64,000 bases of DNA from Myxococcus xanthus (lineage in GTDB: Bacteria > Myxococcota > Myxococcia > Myxococcales > Myxococcaceae), in assembly GCF_006402735.1 (NCBI RefSeq), contig NZ_CP017174.1, positions 8,846,001-8,910,000 on the forward strand, written 5' to 3'. The notes below the pieces were generated by a model, which saw only the letters and a program-made list of their open reading frames with translations, did not search any database and was not told the origin of the DNA. Below, piece after piece: positions 41,101-49,058 of the stretch (the stretch's first letter is position 1; every line of letters begins with the position of its first letter). The translations under genes and the position numbers were made by a program.

Positions 41101-41718
41101 TCAGGCCCGCCCGCGGAACTCGGAGCCGAAGTCCTCCATCTCCTGGAACAACACGCCCAGGCAGTCCTCGTCCACGATTCGCTGGCCCAGGTCTTCACGA
41201 ACCAGGATGAGACTGGTCTGCTCCGCGAGCCGGAAGATCTTCACGTCCTTGGGGATCTTCTTCTCATTGAGGACCAACCGCCGGAAATGCAGCACCTGAT
41301 TCTTCAGGATGGCGTTCATGCTGAAGTCGGACTTCTTCGCATCCATGCACGCGACCGTCCCCAGCACGTTGGCGATGTAATAGGGCATGGTCAGGACTTT
41401 CTTACGGGGCGTCCGGAGACGAATGGGCAGGTATTCGATGGAATCCGCTGGCGTCTCCTGCTCCAGGATGCCCTTGAGCTTTTCGGAGACCACCAGCATC
41501 CCGAACGTGTTCGGGATGCTGTCCGTCAGCGTGCTGCCTCCCTCCTTCGACAAGTCGAAGACCAGGCCCTTCGGGAACCATTCCTCACAGCGGACGCCCT
41601 CCGTGAGGAGGTAACCGCGCCCATCCAGTTCTTCCTTGCGGGAAGAGTCCAGCCACGCGAAGGACTCATCCTCGTCGTCGTCCACCCAGGGGTAGTAGCT
41701 CACGGCAATCCGCTCCAC
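41101..41718 (-). CDS. Imm11-type immunity protein
   Basis: A 205-residue protein. It starts one base after the stop of the toxin gene, so the two are translated together. The sequence matches the Imm11 (DUF1629) family: an N-terminal segment with a Tyr/Trp/Asp-rich start (RIAVSYYPWVDDDEDESFAW), the middle LPIRLRTPRKKVLTMPYYIAN and the C-terminal IFRLAEQTSLILVREDLGQR. It probably binds and blocks the AHH nuclease encoded just upstream. Base composition is visibly less GC-rich than that of the flanking genes, as expected for recently exchanged toxin-immunity cargo. Confidence 0.83.
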   Translation of the reverse strand: MERIAVSYYPWVDDDEDESFAWLDSSRKEELDGRGYLLTEGVRCEEWFPKGLVFDLSKEGGSTLTDSIPNTFGMLVVSEKLKGILEQETPADSIEYLPIRLRTPRKKVLTMPYYIANVLGTVACMDAKKSDFSMNAILKNQVLHFRRLVLNEKKIPKDVKIFRLAEQTSLILVREDLGQRIVDEDCLGVLFQEMEDFGSEFRGRA

Positions 41719-41719
41719 T

Positions 41720-42406
41720 TCAGCGCTTCTTCGCGATACCCCGCTTCTTCGGAGCGGGCTTGGTGAACAAGTTGATGTTGATGGGGCCTGCCGCGGACAC
41801 CATGTCCCAGTAATCCGCCTGGAGGCGCATCAACATATCCTTGACGTCTGTCGGAGGATTCCACTCCTTGTGCTTCTTGTCCTTCGCCAGCGCGGAATCC
41901 AGCGAATTGCGGACGATGCGCATATCGGCACTCGCCTGTTTCGAATAGGCCGGATGACTCCCCATGTGGTGGGGCAAGCTGTGGAACTCCGAGTCGCGCG
42001 CCACGGCGGGGAGGAAGATGATGTTCTCCCCATTGTTGATGTTGTAGTCCACGCCCCGAAGCATCCGCATCTGGTCACTGGTGAAGTTCTTATCGGAGAA
42101 GGCCTCCTCCGGAAGCAGATGGTGTGCCTGGTTGATGTACGGGGACTGGCCAATCTTGAAGTTCTGGCCGTGGACAAAGGTGTATCTGCGCGCATGCGTC
42201 AGGCTGCCAGGCTTGATTCGCTTGTCCCCGCGCACACGGGTGCCTCGCGCCTGGAGCACACCCTGGATGATCTCAAGGTTCGCGTAGATCTTGTTCCGGC
42301 CGCCATTGCCCTTGATGTGCTTGTGGCCTTTGTCCCGATAGTCACGCGAACGCCTGAGCCGGGCCTTCAGCTTGCCCATTCCAGAGAGATGATCTGCCTT
42401 CGCCAT
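41720..42406 (-). CDS. AHH-family nuclease toxin
   Basis: A 228-residue protein starting at the ATG at 42406. The N-terminal 60 residues are Lys/Arg-rich. The C-terminal part has the HNH/EndoVII-superfamily AHH signature: Ala94-His95-His96 in INQAHHLLPEEAF, then NNGENIIFLP and HMGSHPAYSKQ with further His ligands. AHH nucleases cut DNA or RNA and are common effector domains in type VI, contact-dependent and other polymorphic toxin systems. There is no fused PAAR or VgrG part, so it probably travels bound to the DUF6484/VgrG or DUF4150/DUF2169 spike. Immunity follows immediately. Composition is lower in GC than its surroundings. Confidence 0.88.
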   Translation of the reverse strand: MAKADHLSGMGKLKARLRRSRDYRDKGHKHIKGNGGRNKIYANLEIIQGVLQARGTRVRGDKRIKPGSLTHARRYTFVHGQNFKIGQSPYINQAHHLLPEEAFSDKNFTSDQMRMLRGVDYNINNGENIIFLPAVARDSEFHSLPHHMGSHPAYSKQASADMRIVRNSLDSALAKDKKHKEWNPPTDVKDMLMRLQADYWDMVSAAGPININLFTKPAPKKRGIAKKR

Positions 42407-42423
42407 GCGTGCCCCCGTGGAGC

Positions 42424-42981
42424 TCAGTTCAACTCAATCTTACCACCGCGGATGAGCTGGAGCCCCGAAGCCCGGCTCTCTACTCGAACCCCTCGAAGAA
42501 GGATGGTGCCGTCTCGGCGCAGCGTGATGCTTGCCTCGCCTACACGCAACACGATTTCCTTCTCGGCGCCGAGCACCAGCCGGTCCTCCTTCGGGGTGTC
42601 CTTCGCCTCCGGCACAGAGGGCGCCGGAGCACCAGCAGCGCCCTCGGGACGGCTCGCCACCTCGAGCAACTGCTCCAGCAGCGAAGGAGCGCTGGGGGCT
42701 TGGGCCAGCGCGACCAGCAGCGGACGTGCGGGGTCACCGTCCTCGAACAGCAGCACGACCTCCCGGCGCTCTTCCACCGCCGAACGCAGTTGCTCGGCCC
42801 CGAGCGCGACGAAGCTCCGGGCCGCGACCGGCATGGACGTCGGATTGCCCGCGAAGTCCACCAGCGCCAGCCCCTCCGGATTCACTCCCATGAGCCTGCC
42901 AACACGAGCCCCGGTGATGGGCTCCCGGTGAGCGGCGTGGAGCGTCTTCTCGGGCTTGGCGCCATCATCATTCGAGGCCAT
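42424..42981 (-). CDS. DUF6484 type VI effector adaptor
   Basis: A 185-residue protein starting at the ATG at 42981. The N-terminal region is the DUF6484 signature: GRLMGVNPEGLALVDFAGNP, then VVLLFEDGDPARPLL. These domains accompany VgrG and effector genes in type VI loci and probably link the effector to the spike. A Pro/Ala-rich linker (about residues 105-125) precedes a C-terminal beta-helix-like strand region (IVLRVGEASITLRRDGTILL), similar to the tip of VgrG gp5-like spikes. It precedes the AHH toxin gene by 17 bases, in the same operon. No vgrG gene is in the window. Confidence 0.85.
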   Translation of the reverse strand: MASNDDGAKPEKTLHAAHREPITGARVGRLMGVNPEGLALVDFAGNPTSMPVAARSFVALGAEQLRSAVEERREVVLLFEDGDPARPLLVALAQAPSAPSLLEQLLEVASRPEGAAGAPAPSVPEAKDTPKEDRLVLGAEKEIVLRVGEASITLRRDGTILLRGVRVESRASGLQLIRGGKIELN

Positions 42982-43052
42982 GGGCCCTCCAATTCGACGT
43001 CATGACGCGCAGTGAGACCTTCGCCCCAAGGAGACGGCGGACCTGAACGATA

Positions 43053-43547
43053 TCAGGCCCTTCCCAACCACTCCACCAGCAGCGCCAGGCTACGGCCCAC
43101 GATAGCGCGCCGGACCTCGGCTCTGTCCCCGGGGAAGACGTGCCGCTCCACCGTCGCCTGTCCTCCCCGCTGGAGCACCGCGAGGTAGGCCAGACCCACG
43201 GGCTTTTGCGGCGTGCCGCCTCCGGGTCCCGCGATGCCTGTCTCCACCAGCACCCAGTCCGCCGTGGAGCGCGCCAGGGCGCCGTGGGCCATGGCCTCCA
43301 CCGCCTCCGCGCTGACGGAGCCATGCGCTTGCAGCAACGCCAGCGGCACGCCGAGCTGCTCCACCTTGGACTCGTACGAGTAGGGAATGAAGCCACGCTC
43401 GACCACCGCGGAGGCGCCTGGCACCTCCGTCAACGTCGCGCCCAGCAGTCCTCCCGTGCAGGCCTCCACCAACGCCAGGCGAACACCCGCCGCGCGACAC
43501 CGCTCCAGCGCCTGCCGCGCCAAGGCCTCCAGGGATGCTTCCGTCAT
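43053..43547 (-). CDS. CinA C-terminal family protein (nicotinamide-nucleotide amidase)
   Basis: A 164-residue protein. The ATG at 43547 is preceded by GGAGTGGGG; the frame is open further upstream without protein-like content. It has the single CinA C-terminal/PncC domain, with LALVEACTGGLLGATLTEVPGAS near the start and the motif VETGIAGPGGGTPQKPVG in the middle. PncC deamidates NMN to nicotinate mononucleotide, feeding NAD recycling. It is a stand-alone form without the N-terminal MoaB-like domain of full CinA. It lies upstream of the type VI genes but is not related to them. Confidence 0.92.
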   Translation of the reverse strand: MTEASLEALARQALERCRAAGVRLALVEACTGGLLGATLTEVPGASAVVERGFIPYSYESKVEQLGVPLALLQAHGSVSAEAVEAMAHGALARSTADWVLVETGIAGPGGGTPQKPVGLAYLAVLQRGGQATVERHVFPGDRAEVRRAIVGRSLALLVEWLGRA

Positions 43548-43791
43548 GCGCCCCACTCCATCGCATCCGCGGCAGACCTGCACGCCCAAGAACGGTCGCG
43601 CCGTGCGTTCCCGGCCGTGTCCTCGCTCGGGGTGCGGCACCGCGTCCGAACCCACCGTAGCAGCCGAACGTGGAGCCCTGTGGACGAACCAGGGCGGGGG
43701 CACCGTCCACGGTCACGCAGTCCGTTGACCGCCATACCCTGGCCACACTCCGGGTGCCCTCGGCGGCGGATTCCTTGACCCATCCGCGCTC

Positions 43792-45696
43792 GTGCGCAAC
43801 AGAGTGCCGCCCGTGTCCTGGCGAGCGTGGAAGGTTGGAGTCCTGGCCCTGATGGCCGCGTTCCTGGCAGCCTGTGCGTCCAGGCCGGTGGCCCCTGCCC
43901 CGTTGCCAGTCCCCGAACCCGTCGTCACGGGCCCGGTCGCCGAGGCCGAGGCCTATCTGCACGCCTGGGCCGCGGGGGATGTCGCCTCCATGCGGCGCGC
44001 GGTCGTCAACCCGCCCGCGTACTTCGAGGTGATGCACCAGCAGTTCCGCGACGGGCTGCGCATCGTCTCCTCCCAATTCGAGCTCGGACCCTTCCAGCGC
44101 GATGGCGACGCCCGGGTGGCCACCTACCGCGCAGTGCACCTGCTGCGCGGGCTCGGGGAATGGGAGCTGGATGGCGCGCTGCGCTTCGTCCGCCACCAAG
44201 GCCACTGGCGCGTCCAGTGGACTCCCGCCGCGCTGCACCCTGAAGCCCGCGAGGGTGACTTGTTCTCCCGCACCCGCACGGCCCCGCAGCGGGCCGATAT
44301 TCTCGACGCGAAGGGGACACCGCTCACCCTGCAAGGCGAGGTCATCACCATCGGCGTCGACCCCTCCCGCGTCCGGAACCGTGCGGACGTGGCGGCGGCA
44401 CTCCAGGCCCAGGCCGGCGTGAGCACCGCGCAGTTCGACGCTGCACTGAACGCGGCGGGCACGGCGACGAGCCGCTTCGTGCCCATCATCGACCTGCCCC
44501 CCGAGCGCTACCAACAGGTGCGCCCGGCGCTGGCCCCCGTGCCCGGCATCTTCTTCCGCCGCAAGAGCGCCCGTACTTCGGAGGACGGCTTCGCGGCGCA
44601 CACCCTGGGCCGCATTGGTGATGTGACGGCCGAGCTGCTGCCCCAGATGGGTCCCACCTACCTGCCTGGAGACCTCGTGGGCCTGTCCGGCCTGGAGCGG
44701 GCATACGAGGTCCAACTCGCGGGCAGTCCTTCCGGCGACGTCCTGCTCATGCGCCCCTGGGGCAAGACGCAGGTCCTCTTCCACTTCGAGGGTGAGCCGG
44801 GCGCGCCCCTGTCCACCACGTTGCGCCGCGAGGTCCAGGCCGCCGCGGAGGCCGCGCTCGACGGCGTGGCCCACCCCGCGGCCCTCGTCGCCGTCGACAG
44901 CGCGACGGGGGCCATCCTCGCCGTCGCCAGCCGGCCGCTCTCGCAGCCGCTGCACCGTGCCCTCACCGGCCGCTACCCGCCCGGGTCCACGTTCAAGGTC
45001 GTCACCACGGAGGCGCTGCTCGCCCGAGGCATGCGGGTGGACTCCCCTGTCGCGTGCCCGCCGATGACGATGGTGCGCACCAAACCCTTCCGGAACTTCG
45101 AAGGGGAGTCCCTGGGTGACACCACGCTGCGGCAGGTGTTCGCCCACTCGTGCAACACCGCGTTCGTGACGCTCGCGACGGGGCTCGGCGGTGATGCGCT
45201 GAGTGCCGCGGCTCGCCGGTTCGGCTTCGATGTGCCCTACTTCCCCGGGCTGACTTCCGCCGGTGCATCATTCCCCACGCCCGCGGATGCCATTGAGCTG
45301 GCGGCCGCAGCCATCGGGCAGGGGCGGGTGCTCGCAACGCCCTTGCACATGGCCTCGGTCGCGGCGGCTGCGGAGTCAGGCGAGTGGCGCGCGCCCTATC
45401 TTGTCGAAGGGCTGGACGGCGGACCGAGCAGCCTGCTCTCGAACGGCGTCCGGGCGCCTTTGTCCGCGCTGATGCGTGCCGTCGTGATGGAAGGCTCCGG
45501 GAAGGCCGGCCGGCAGGTGCCCGGGCTCGGCGGCAAGACAGGCACCGCCGAGTTCGGCACCGTGGCGCCGCTGCCCACGCATGCGTGGTTCATCGGGTTC
45601 CGAAAGGGCGTGGGATTCGCTGTCCTGGTGGAAGGCGGGGGCGTGGGAGGGCGCGTCGCCGCGCCCATCGCCGCGAAGTTCGCTGGCGCGCTGTAA
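43792..45696 (+). CDS. MecA-like class B penicillin-binding protein (lipoprotein)
   Basis: About 634 residues; the start is uncertain between GTG codons at 43792, 43804 and 43813, none with a clear ribosome site. A signal peptide with lipobox LAAC leads to an NTF2-like MecA_N domain (about residues 47-150). A dimerisation domain with IGRIGDV-type sequence and a transpeptidase follow. Catalytic motifs are complete: STFK (Ser399, Lys402), SCN (Ser453-Asn455) and KTG (Lys582). It cross-links peptidoglycan in the periplasm. The NTF2-plus-transpeptidase layout is that of MecA/PBP2a and bacilli PBPs, and of some Gram-negatives. Low beta-lactam affinity is a possibility but cannot be read from the sequence. 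Confidence 0.9.
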   Translation: MRNRVPPVSWRAWKVGVLALMAAFLAACASRPVAPAPLPVPEPVVTGPVAEAEAYLHAWAAGDVASMRRAVVNPPAYFEVMHQQFRDGLRIVSSQFELGPFQRDGDARVATYRAVHLLRGLGEWELDGALRFVRHQGHWRVQWTPAALHPEAREGDLFSRTRTAPQRADILDAKGTPLTLQGEVITIGVDPSRVRNRADVAAALQAQAGVSTAQFDAALNAAGTATSRFVPIIDLPPERYQQVRPALAPVPGIFFRRKSARTSEDGFAAHTLGRIGDVTAELLPQMGPTYLPGDLVGLSGLERAYEVQLAGSPSGDVLLMRPWGKTQVLFHFEGEPGAPLSTTLRREVQAAAEAALDGVAHPAALVAVDSATGAILAVASRPLSQPLHRALTGRYPPGSTFKVVTTEALLARGMRVDSPVACPPMTMVRTKPFRNFEGESLGDTTLRQVFAHSCNTAFVTLATGLGGDALSAAARRFGFDVPYFPGLTSAGASFPTPADAIELAAAAIGQGRVLATPLHMASVAAAAESGEWRAPYLVEGLDGGPSSLLSNGVRAPLSALMRAVVMEGSGKAGRQVPGLGGKTGTAEFGTVAPLPTHAWFIGFRKGVGFAVLVEGGGVGGRVAAPIAAKFAGAL

Positions 45697-45702
45697 CGCG
45701 CC
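45685..45702 (+). terminator. short hairpin spanning the PBP stop codon
   Basis: GGCGCG (45685-45690) and CGCGCC (45697-45702) pair around CTGTAA, which contains the stop codon. Only six base pairs and no T-tract, so it is a weak candidate. Confidence 0.4.
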
Positions 45703-45734
45703 TGAGAACCCCTCCCGCCGCGCGCCGCCAGCGC

Positions 45735-48308
45735 TCAGGCTCCGCGACGGCGCAGCGCCACTGCCAGTCCCGCGAACGCCAGCACCACCCACAGCGCCAC
45801 CGCGCCCGGCCCCGTCGCGTTGCAGCCGCCACCGCCCACGTCCGCGCCGTTATCCCGCGACGTGCCCGCATCCGGCGTCTGCGGCCCGGCGTCCGGGTGC
45901 TGCGTACCCGCGTCCGGCGTGCCCGTACCCGCGTCCGGCTGCTTCGTCAGCGTGCTCTCGTCGAAGTACGCGCCACACGCCGGGTCATTCACCCCGGCCG
46001 CGCGGTGGTCCAGCGCCAGTGCATAGGCGCCCGCGCCGAAGCCCGCCATGGGTGTGTTGTACTTGTAGGTGCCGTTGAACTCGTCATACGTCTCCGCCAC
46101 GGCCAGGTAGTTCTTCAGCGACTGGTCCGTCACCCACTTCAGCACGCGGTCAGCACGCGCCGCATCGCCGCCCATGCGCTTGGCCACCGCGCCGCGCAGG
46201 CTGACGATGACCCACTCCGCGCTGTCGTACTCGCCACCCCAGGGGCTCATGTCCGCGCCATCCGGGTGGTCATACCGGTCATCGTTGCGCTGCCAGCCCG
46301 CACCCGCCGGTGAGGACAGGCGCAGGTCCAGTCCACGATAGGTCGCCTGGGCAATCTTCCCCGCCGGGTCGAACAGCTCGAAGGCGAACGCGTCGAACAC
46401 CGCCGCGTCCCAGTAGCCTCTGCCCTTCCTCAGTTCCTCCAGGTTCGAGGCCAGCGCGAAGTTGCTGTCCGTCAGCTTCTCCGCCATCGCCCGGCGCAAG
46501 GACTCGCCCGCCTGCCGGTAGCGCTGCGCGCGCTCCGTGTCCCCCACCCGCTGCGCCAGCTCCGCCGCGTCACACAGGCCGCGCGCCGCCGTGAGGCTGG
46601 TGTACGTCCACGACCGCTGCCGCCCCTTCCAGTGCGTCTCCCAGATGGACGAGTCCGGACGGATGAGCCCCGTCACCGGGTTGATGAGCGCCACCAGCGC
46701 GTCCCCCACCTTCGTGGACACCGTGGGCCAGGTCTGGTCCACCAGCGTGGTGTCACCCGTCGTCCGCTCGTAGTGCCGCAGCGCCCACAGGAAGAGACCG
46801 AAGCCGTCGAACTCGATGTTCGGCCCCGCCTCGTTGAAGTCCGTCTCCTCCACGCCGAAGCCGTGGTAGCGCGTGAGGGTGATGATGTACGGCGGCATCG
46901 AATACGGCTCCAGCTCACGCCAGTGCTGGAAGCGGCCACTGTCCGCGTTGAGGTAGTAGGACAGCCCGTCGCGGGCATCGCTCTGCATGCCCAACGTGGC
47001 CATGGCCGCCACCGCGTAGGCCCCGTCCCGAATCCAGGCGTACGTCCACTGCCCGGGCGGCAGGCTCGCCAGCACCGCGCCGTAGCCCGCGTGGCGCACC
47101 ACGCCTGGCAGCGTCGCCGGCGTTCCGTCAGGCGCCTTGAAGCGCGTGCGGCGCGGCTCGCCATCCCGGGACAGCGACTCGCGCAGGTAAACGTCACGCG
47201 AACGCACCTGCGCCATGTGCAGCACCACCGCCGAGTGCCGCAGCAGGGACTCCTCGTCCGCCGACATGCCCGCCGGCACCTTCACCGTGTCCGTCTGGAA
47301 CGCCGCCCACCGCGCCACTTCCGCGTCCACCAGCGCCTGGGCGCCGGACGCGCCCGCGTACTCCGTCAGCCACTGCCGCACCGTGGCCCCCGCCGCGGGG
47401 TCACCATGGTGCGCGAAGGCCACGCCCACCCACCGCTCCGCGCCCGCCGGGATGTCCCCCAGGTTGAACTGGTACGCCGTCGCCCAGCCCGTGCCCGCCG
47501 AGGGCTGCGCCGTGAAGTCCCGCAGGTCCTGCCCGCCGCCCCCATTCACCACCGAGTAGGCGTTCTGTGAGCCCGTCGTGGTGGACAGCCACGCCGACTT
47601 CCGGGCCACCGTGCCCAGCGGCCGCGCCACCAACACACCCGCGAAGCCCTTCTCCACGAAGTCGTTGCCGCTCAACTCCACCGTCTCGCCATTCTCATCC
47701 AGGTCCGCCATCACGCCCGGACGGCCGAAGCCCAGGTGGAAGTTGTGGAGCGAGAAGGCACTCACGCCGGTGACGGCCGACGTGCCGGTGTTGCGCACGC
47801 GCAGCGCCATGACGAAGGACGCGTGCGGCAGGCCCTGCGGCGCGAAGACGAACGTCGTCGCCTCCAGCGTTCCCACCCGCTGCACCAGCGCGCCCAGCCC
47901 CGTACCGCCCGTCTTCTCCGGCGCCCACGCCGCGTAGCCGCTGGCGTCCCGGTCCGCCTCCTGCGTGCTGAGCCAGCGCTGCGTGCCCCCGGAGCGCAGC
48001 CCGAAGAACGCGTCGAAGAGCAGGTCGCGGGAGTGAATCACCTTCGGATGGCCATTCTCGAAGACGTCATTGCCCGCCGCGTCGATGACGGGCTCCTCGG
48101 TGGCGAACAGGTGCTCGCGGAAGTGCGTCACCTTGCGCTGCTCCACATCCAACATCACCGCGCCATGCCCGTTGGACGACGGCAGGCGCAGGAAGGAGCG
48201 CTGGATGGGGACTTCCGCGCGGGCGCCAGCGCCCACGGCGCACAGCAGCGCGAGGAGCAGCACGGGCGGCTGGCCGCGTCGGTGAGACAGGCGGGGGGTG
48301 GGAATCAT
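45735..48308 (-). CDS. surface glucoamylase-like (GH15-type) protein with MYXO-CTERM tag
   Basis: An 857-residue protein. A signal peptide (residues 1-31) is followed by a large beta-sandwich N-terminal domain (to about 350) and an (alpha/alpha)6 catalytic domain of the GH15 class. It carries the stretches WTYAWIRDGAYAVAAMATLG and EFDGFGLFLWALRHY, with the acidic residues typical of these glycosidases. Substrates in the family are alpha-glucans or trehalose. After a Pro-Asp-Ala-Gly linker (about residues 800-822) the chain ends with a MYXO-CTERM signal: Gly-Gly-Cys, a hydrophobic helix (LWVVLAFAGLAVAL) and Arg-Arg-Arg. Such proteins are cleaved and anchored at the cell surface by myxosortase. 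Confidence 0.9.
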   Translation of the reverse strand: MIPTPRLSHRRGQPPVLLLALLCAVGAGARAEVPIQRSFLRLPSSNGHGAVMLDVEQRKVTHFREHLFATEEPVIDAAGNDVFENGHPKVIHSRDLLFDAFFGLRSGGTQRWLSTQEADRDASGYAAWAPEKTGGTGLGALVQRVGTLEATTFVFAPQGLPHASFVMALRVRNTGTSAVTGVSAFSLHNFHLGFGRPGVMADLDENGETVELSGNDFVEKGFAGVLVARPLGTVARKSAWLSTTTGSQNAYSVVNGGGGQDLRDFTAQPSAGTGWATAYQFNLGDIPAGAERWVGVAFAHHGDPAAGATVRQWLTEYAGASGAQALVDAEVARWAAFQTDTVKVPAGMSADEESLLRHSAVVLHMAQVRSRDVYLRESLSRDGEPRRTRFKAPDGTPATLPGVVRHAGYGAVLASLPPGQWTYAWIRDGAYAVAAMATLGMQSDARDGLSYYLNADSGRFQHWRELEPYSMPPYIITLTRYHGFGVEETDFNEAGPNIEFDGFGLFLWALRHYERTTGDTTLVDQTWPTVSTKVGDALVALINPVTGLIRPDSSIWETHWKGRQRSWTYTSLTAARGLCDAAELAQRVGDTERAQRYRQAGESLRRAMAEKLTDSNFALASNLEELRKGRGYWDAAVFDAFAFELFDPAGKIAQATYRGLDLRLSSPAGAGWQRNDDRYDHPDGADMSPWGGEYDSAEWVIVSLRGAVAKRMGGDAARADRVLKWVTDQSLKNYLAVAETYDEFNGTYKYNTPMAGFGAGAYALALDHRAAGVNDPACGAYFDESTLTKQPDAGTGTPDAGTQHPDAGPQTPDAGTSRDNGADVGGGGCNATGPGAVALWVVLAFAGLAVALRRRGA

Positions 48309-48527
48309 CCGGCGGATTCTGGGACCCTTCCCGTCTCAGTCCAACGGGTGTGAAACCACCCCTCTTGCTGACCTTCCCGGAAAAGGCTGTTTCGAACGGG
48401 GTTTCAGCCGGGCTTCTGGCGCCTCCGCGCAACCACCTGTCGCCACCCTCCTCCCAAGAAATGGGACTCATCACGTACTGACTGGTGACGCGGCACCGGA
48501 CGACCCACCACCGCCGCAGGGGACCTC

Positions 48528-49055
48528 ATGACTTCGCTCGCCCGGCCCGCGAGGCTGACCTGGCAGAACCGCGGCACCTTCCTTCGCGTCCTGCTGACGC
48601 AGGTGCTCTACGTCGCCCCGCTCTTCTGGTTCATGGAGCTGGCGCAGAACGTGGCCTGGCGGTGGATGAATGGGGACTGGGGTTGGGTGTTCCCCAAGTC
48701 GCCGTACCACTGGTTCTCCTTCGGGAGCCTCATCCTGTGGGCCGGCTGCGTGGCGCTCCTGTGGAGCCTGCACTTCTTCTGGTTCTACCCGCGTCGCGTG
48801 AAGGTCTGGCCGCGGCTGGCCATTGGCGCAGTGGTGTGCTGGGTGGGCGAATGGGTGGGCGGCTACGTCGCGGCCAACGTCTTCAACCATCCGCTCCAGG
48901 TGTGGCCCGGCTCACCGCTCGTCTACGTCCACTACAGCGCCCTGTTCTTCTGGGTGAGCAACTGCATCGTCTACCACCTGCTCACCAACGACGTGGTGGA
49001 CCTCACGCCCGACTACGACGCGCCTCCGACGACGACGCGCGCACAGGTGGCCTGA
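48528..49055 (+). CDS. small multi-pass membrane protein, unknown
   Basis: A 175-residue protein starting at the ATG at 48528, after GGGGA. It has four hydrophobic segments (about residues 21-40, 64-86, 96-116 and 133-153), rich in Trp and Tyr. No family is recognised. It is divergent from the glucoamylase-like gene and convergent with the kinase gene, ending three bases before it. The function is unknown. Confidence 0.78.
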   Translation: MTSLARPARLTWQNRGTFLRVLLTQVLYVAPLFWFMELAQNVAWRWMNGDWGWVFPKSPYHWFSFGSLILWAGCVALLWSLHFFWFYPRRVKVWPRLAIGAVVCWVGEWVGGYVAANVFNHPLQVWPGSPLVYVHYSALFFWVSNCIVYHLLTNDVVDLTPDYDAPPTTTRAQVA

Positions 49056-49058
49056 GAC

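Noticed and set aside
43090-45147. Minus-strand open frame of 685 codons
   Set aside because: Shadow of the CinA and penicillin-binding genes; the true CinA frame is shorter with a ribosome site.
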